Below, in pieces: positions 58,900 to 64,000 of a stretch of 64,000 nucleotides of DNA (the first letter of the stretch is position 1; each line of letters begins with the position of its first letter). The notes under the pieces are model-generated. The model was not told the origin of the DNA and made no database searches. It was given only the letters and a program-made list of their open reading frames with translations. Source of the DNA: Gymnorhina tibicen (taxonomy: Eukaryota; Chordata; Aves; Passeriformes; Artamidae); assembly GCA_013399875.1 (NCBI GenBank), contig VXAZ01007874.1, forward strand, positions 62,001 through 126,000, given 5' to 3'. The translations under genes and the position numbers were made by a program.

Positions 58900-61800
58900 C
58901 ACACATACACTGGTATTAGGGAGGGCTTTAGTGAGGCGCATATTTCTAATTCAGCTGCAGAGTTAAAGGGAAGCCATGACAAGCACTCCCTACCCCAGGA
59001 GCTCCCCGCAGCATGCCCACAGCCACGTGGTGACTTTACAAAATCTATTTATATGTGCAGTAAGCCACTATCTGTATGGGCTGGAAAATGTTGCGCAGTC
59101 TGAGAAGAATCAAGATAGAGTCTAAAGAGCTAGAAAGCCCTGGATATATTTGCTATTGACTAAATCTCCTAATAATCCAATAGCCTTGAAGTTGTACCTA
59201 ATGTGCTGTGAATACCTTGTAGTAAGTACTTCGGTAGAGTTTCAAAATCAAACCCATGATGCAAAGCAGGTCACTGCAACACGGCTTTATAGACTAAGGA
59301 ACTACTGTCTAAATAAAGGCTCTATTTTCAAAAACTTTGTGCACGGGAAAGGTGTTCCTTTCCTCAGCTATGGATTTTTCTCTTTTTTTACCTAATTCTT
59401 CTTTCATTATACACCGCTCTCAGCTGCTCTCGCTCTTCTATGCACAACTGAGAATTACCAAAGCCTTTTCTCAGACCTTTTATTTTCTTAAAATATTTCC
59501 TTGATGTTTGCAACCAGGTTGATTAAAAGTAAGAACAAATATGATTGCAGGATGCCCAAGCACATGCCATGGAAGTCACTCACTGCTGCCCTAGTTTTCA
59601 GCTCTATTACTACCAAAAGTGTATGACAGTGGGGATTACACGACTGCTCCAAACCTTAGGGCACAACATTGATTTCTAGATCGTGATTATTTTTGGAATG
59701 TCCCATCCTCCTGCTCTCAAAAATAAAGGTTTGATAGTTTTCAAATTTAAGTTAAAATATAATAGAATATAGATGTAAAGCCTAATTCCACTTTCTTGTA
59801 TGAAGAAATCCTGAGTATTTAAAATAGGTTTAATCCGTTGCCATTAGTTTTACTTCTTTTGGTGTTAGTTGGATGTGCATATACTGCTATAACTCAAAGA
59901 AGAAACACAAAATCAGTGTGTGCACTGAACTCTGTACCCATTAAAGAACCCCCAGCGCTTTGTGATTATCACAATGAGACATTTGGGGAAGGACTTGGGT
60001 TTTTTTTTTTTTGAAATTGATAAAATATCCCATTTAGTAGCAGAACTTGAAGAACATCCTCAGTTTTACTCATGTACTTACACTTCAGTGTGTTCTGCAG
60101 GACTTCATTGGATAGGGGCTGAGTTGCAGGAATTCCTTTCATCCAACACCTGTGCAAAGATATTTAGAACTGCTTAAACCACCATATTTGCAAAATTTTC
60201 CATGATAAAAACAACATTATTTACTTAGAATCTGTCCAGATGCTTAAAAATGTGCTCAAAAATAATTATGACAAAGTTACACTATAAAGGTACTCTGCTC
60301 AAAAAAACGAGATGAAATACGTGGGTATTCTTTTTTCCCATAGAACAATCTATACTTAGCGTCAAAGAAAAAAGAAGAAACCAGAATCACAGAATCTTTT
60401 AGGCTGGGAAACTGCTAAGATAATCAAGAAGAAGGGTAAAATAAATTACACGTTTCTACACAGCACAAATGTTTATTCAACTCACTGTAGTCGTTGTTAG
60501 ATCCTTTTGTTTCAATTTGCATCATTAGCCCAGAAATTATTAGAAAGTTTGTAATGGAAATCTACTTGGGCAATTTTAGGAATCTTTAAAACAAAATCTG
60601 TGCTCTTGGGGCTTTCCGGGTTTTGTGTCCTGGAACAGAGAGTGGTGCAGACTCCCCGGGACTCTCCAAACTCTCCCCAAGGGCAGTGAGATCAGCGTCT
60701 CTGAGTAACCACAGAGCAAAGACACCTAAGGAATTCAGAAGCAGCCAAAAAACTGAGCATTAGTTCTCACAGGAGACGACAGTTTTCCGGAAGAGTGGGA
60801 TTCCTTCCAGCAGGAGGAGATTGCCCATTTCAGCTAAGGAATACTCACTGGCAGCGAGCCCTGACCTGGGCCCTGCACTAACAGAGGAGTGCACCCTGTT
60901 CCCCATACACTGGCCTCAGGTCCAGGGCTGATCTCGGGGCCGTAGCAATAATTAGGGTTGTTTTTTCCTAAGAAACCTTTCTTCACGATGGCTCCTTCTG
61001 TGGTGTGCACAGAAGCCGAGTGCTAAATCACCACAGCAGCGCTGCACATTCATCATGGAGGAAAACTGAAACAGCAGCAACAACCCCCCCCGCCCCCAGG
61101 AGCTCTGTCTGGGGAAGAGGCAGCTATTGCTTTTTTTAAACCTATTTATGAAACTGAAGATTGTGTTTGGCAGGAGGTCGGCAGTGAGTCCGAGCATACA
61201 CTGACTGTGAGAGGCAACATGGACACACGTGGCTTCTGCTACCCCACAGCCTGAGCAGCCCTGGTGTGGTTTGCACCAGCCTGTGCAGACAGGCACTTAC
61301 CTCCTGGTGAGATGAGACCATCCTTACCCTGTGTGCAGGGCTGGAAAACATAAATAGATATAATAAATACCAAATCTTATTCACATTTTTTTCAAATAAG
61401 GCAGTATACCAGCCACAGAAATATTCCTAATTTATATGCAAGTCCTCTTTTACTTAATTTTTTATCAGTACCTAACAGCACTAAGGCATGAAGCCTAGGC
61501 AGACACGCAAACTGCAGCCCTGGAAAACCCAGGAAGCAGCACAGCAAGAGGATTAACCAAACATGAGGCATTAGAATATTGCAAAGAGGATCAAAAGAGA
61601 TTTGTGACTGAAAAGCCACCCACCAGAATTACAGTCAGCTGAGAAGCCGGACAGAGAAAAAGCGGGTAAATGTTTTGCATTTAGACCTCTCCTAGTATAA
61701 ACTCAAACTTTGGGATGCGCACTGCAATACAACACCAGATCAGGCTTCCCTGTGACATGGAGCTGCAAACAAAGCTGTCTTCCTTCTACACTGAAAATTA

Positions 61801-64000
61801 TAGCTTTGTGACAGTCAAATATCAGCTGGAAAAAGGCAAGAATCACACTGAAAGATGGTCGCTGGCACGCCTGAAACAAAGAGCCCTGAGGGCAGCAATA
61901 AAACAGAACCTGTACAAAAATTGCCACACAAAAGGAAACAATACAGAGAAATAAGAGGAACTTAAGGCCCAATCTTGCCATAACATTTCCTTCTCCAAAA
62001 TAAAAATCACTGTCAGGGTTCCTGCTCCAAAAAGATACTAAAATTAATTATTAAACAGGAAATTGCCTCCCAGCAGAGATACAGACAGACATCACAGCAG
62101 GCGAGGTTGGGGATCAGCAGAACAGTGACACACTAATGCCCTGCTCCCTTGAATTTTGTAATGTCTGTGGACATTAATGTACTTAATGTAGAGAAGTCAC
62201 ATGTTTCAGAGGAATGTTGTACCCACATCTGTACCTTCGAATTTCCACACTGAGATCAACATTATTATGGGCAACAACTCCTCCCTTTTCCTCCTCCTCT
62301 GCCTCGCTTTCACACCTCGCTTTGGCTGCACCTGCCTGTCTTTATGTCCATTCACAAGTCTTTCCTTCCTCCTACTCTCTTCAGATCCATCAGGAGAGGG
62401 AAGGGCATGAGCAGCCAGGTGGGTGTGGGGCTGTTAGCTGAGCTTAACCCACCTCATGATTTCATCCCAGCTTTGTTCAGGGTAAGTCATCCTGCCCCTA
62501 AGGACTAATACATCCCCTAAAACATGTTCTTTGTGTGTTTTTAGGGACTAGGCTAAAGATGATGAATAGGTGTGAAATGGGGATTTTTTCCCAGTACCTA
62601 TAGTAAGTCCCCAAACCACGTTTCTCTGTAAGATCAGTTTTTCCACCTTGAAAGATTAAGCAGTACAAACATGAGAAAGGGTGAACTCTTGCTGCCATGA
62701 GAGCAGTGGTGATGGCTTTTGCTACTTTAAGAGTCTAGCCCACTTCTCTCTATCTTCCTCAAGGGCAGGCATGCATCCCCCCTGATTTTCAGGGATATCA
62801 CAGGCAGCCCGTGGAGAGACCACCAAAGACTGCCCCTGCTGTGCAGTCTGAACTGGTCAGTGCATTAATGATGTGGGCAAAAAAACTGGCTCCCTTTGAG
62901 CACAGGGCAAATAGATTTTCAAATAGGAAATAAGCCAGAAGATGCCTTAGAAAGAAGCTGGGGCAGTGACTCCTTGAGAGGATACATTAAAGCAAAGACA
63001 GGGGACTGAAGGATACAGATGCTGAGGAATCGCATCCCTCGGGGAGATTTATGGGTGACTGAATCTGAGCTATTGCTGCTGCTGAAAACTTCCATTTCCA
63101 TAAATTGCCTTGCTGGCTGAGATCAAGCCCTCTGTACTTTTTCTAATACACCAACATCACCTTTTGCAGCATAAATGGCAAATAAATTCTTTTATAAAGT
63201 CACAAAATGACTTAAACTCACTGAAATGAAAAGATAAATTTGAAATGAATTTTCAGAAGAGTCTAATTTACCAACAACGTCATCATGGTTACCTCACACA
63301 ATAAATATTTTGATGTCTCCAGACATTATTCAATACCCAAATGTTCTAATTATCTTATCTGAGATACCATCCAATATTAGATGTCCTTTCCTCTCTATCA
63401 TGAGATTTTCAGCTGCATCATCTTCAAATCAGAACTCTCATACACAGTGAAATTTATGACATTATATAGATCAAACAGAAAGATGCAATAATGTTTTTTG
63501 GAGGTCATAACTAGAAATATTATCTATAACCACTTAATGGCAAAGAAGAAAACAAGGAATTTTATTTGTGCTATAGGTAGACCCCTATACACATAACTTC
63601 GCAATTTGATTTTAAGAGGAAAAAAAAACTTTTAACATTGAAAAAGTCATTTATTTGGGGGAACACAACTGTCTTGAGGACGTAATGAGCAAGTAGAACA
63701 CCTTTGCTGAAATAAATGTCAGTTATGGATGCTCTGTGTGATGGTTACGCTGAGAGATTCAACAGAGCACGAGCTCACATTTCAGGGGCCCTTTTGGACT
63801 AGAGCTCTGGTTCAAGTCTCATTTTTCCCAATTTCTCGTTAATTTTATGATATCCATTCCTACTTTAAATATAGCAGTGGCAAGAACATTTCAGTTGGAA
63901 TATGGAGTTAGATGGCATAAGCTTGCTACACATTTACTTCATTAAGGCAAGGCCTTGAAGAAAAGCTAATCTTGAGTGCATGTAAAAAAGTTTTTATGAC
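58900..64000. other. Intergenic region, no convincing genes
   Basis: About 5.1 kb of mostly AT-rich sequence. Apart from the CR1 scrap at 60,382-60,430 I see only short chance frames. MSTN coding exons, expected to the right by synteny, are not present. Confidence 0.6.
60382..60430 (-). repeat. Short CR1 3'-terminal scrap
   Basis: CAGAATCACAGAATCTTTTA followed by GGCTGGGAA and GATAATCAAG matches the reverse complement of the last about 50 bases of CR1; the rest of the element is absent. Confidence 0.65.

Noticed and set aside
53700..64000. Search for MSTN coding exons expected by synteny
   Set aside because: No TGF-beta propeptide or cystine-knot segment was found on either strand; the gene must lie outside the window.

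Overview
The window is nuclear DNA of a vertebrate, almost certainly a bird and probably a neoavian or passerine. Reasons: small GT-AG exons in long AT-rich introns, three CR1 LINE 3' ends (the dominant avian retroposon), two solo LTRs that resemble avian endogenous-retrovirus LTRs I know, and the HIBCH / C2orf88 pair in the same convergent order as in mammals, next to the MSTN neighbourhood. No prokaryotic, organellar or intact viral genes are visible. Most ORFs over 60 codons are chance reading frames in introns.

Positions 1-40,000 (+ strand): HIBCH, mitochondrial 3-hydroxyisobutyryl-CoA hydrolase (valine catabolism). Thirteen exons, corresponding to human exons 2 to 14, were placed base by base. 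Every junction is GT-AG and every phase is consistent, giving 374 codons plus stop. Only the first exon lies upstream of the window. The 13.8-kb intron after the sixth coding exon carries a solo LTR. Several AATAAA signals follow the stop, the last facing AATAAA signals of the opposite strand.

Positions 43,245-43,508 (- strand): the single coding exon of C2orf88, encoding smAKAP, a small myristoylated/palmitoylated anchor for type I protein kinase A, convergent with HIBCH.

Positions 45,512-52,885 (- strand): a predicted eight-exon gene that I do not recognise. Chaining splice-bounded open segments from a CpG-island promoter leftwards gives one continuous 241-codon frame with compatible phases at all seven junctions. 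Its C-terminal half reads like a folded, aromatic-rich domain. This is the most interesting object in the window; it is not one of the genes I know from this locus in mammals.

Positions 53,000-64,000: no convincing exon. The stretch holds CR1 fragments, a roughly 1.08-kb GC-rich solo LTR (57,820-58,899) and otherwise unannotated sequence. MSTN would be expected further right by synteny but is not seen here.

The genes do not form a pathway: HIBCH is a matrix enzyme and smAKAP a plasma-membrane scaffold. Their relation is positional: convergent 3' ends, and smAKAP lying tandem and downstream of the unrecognised gene.
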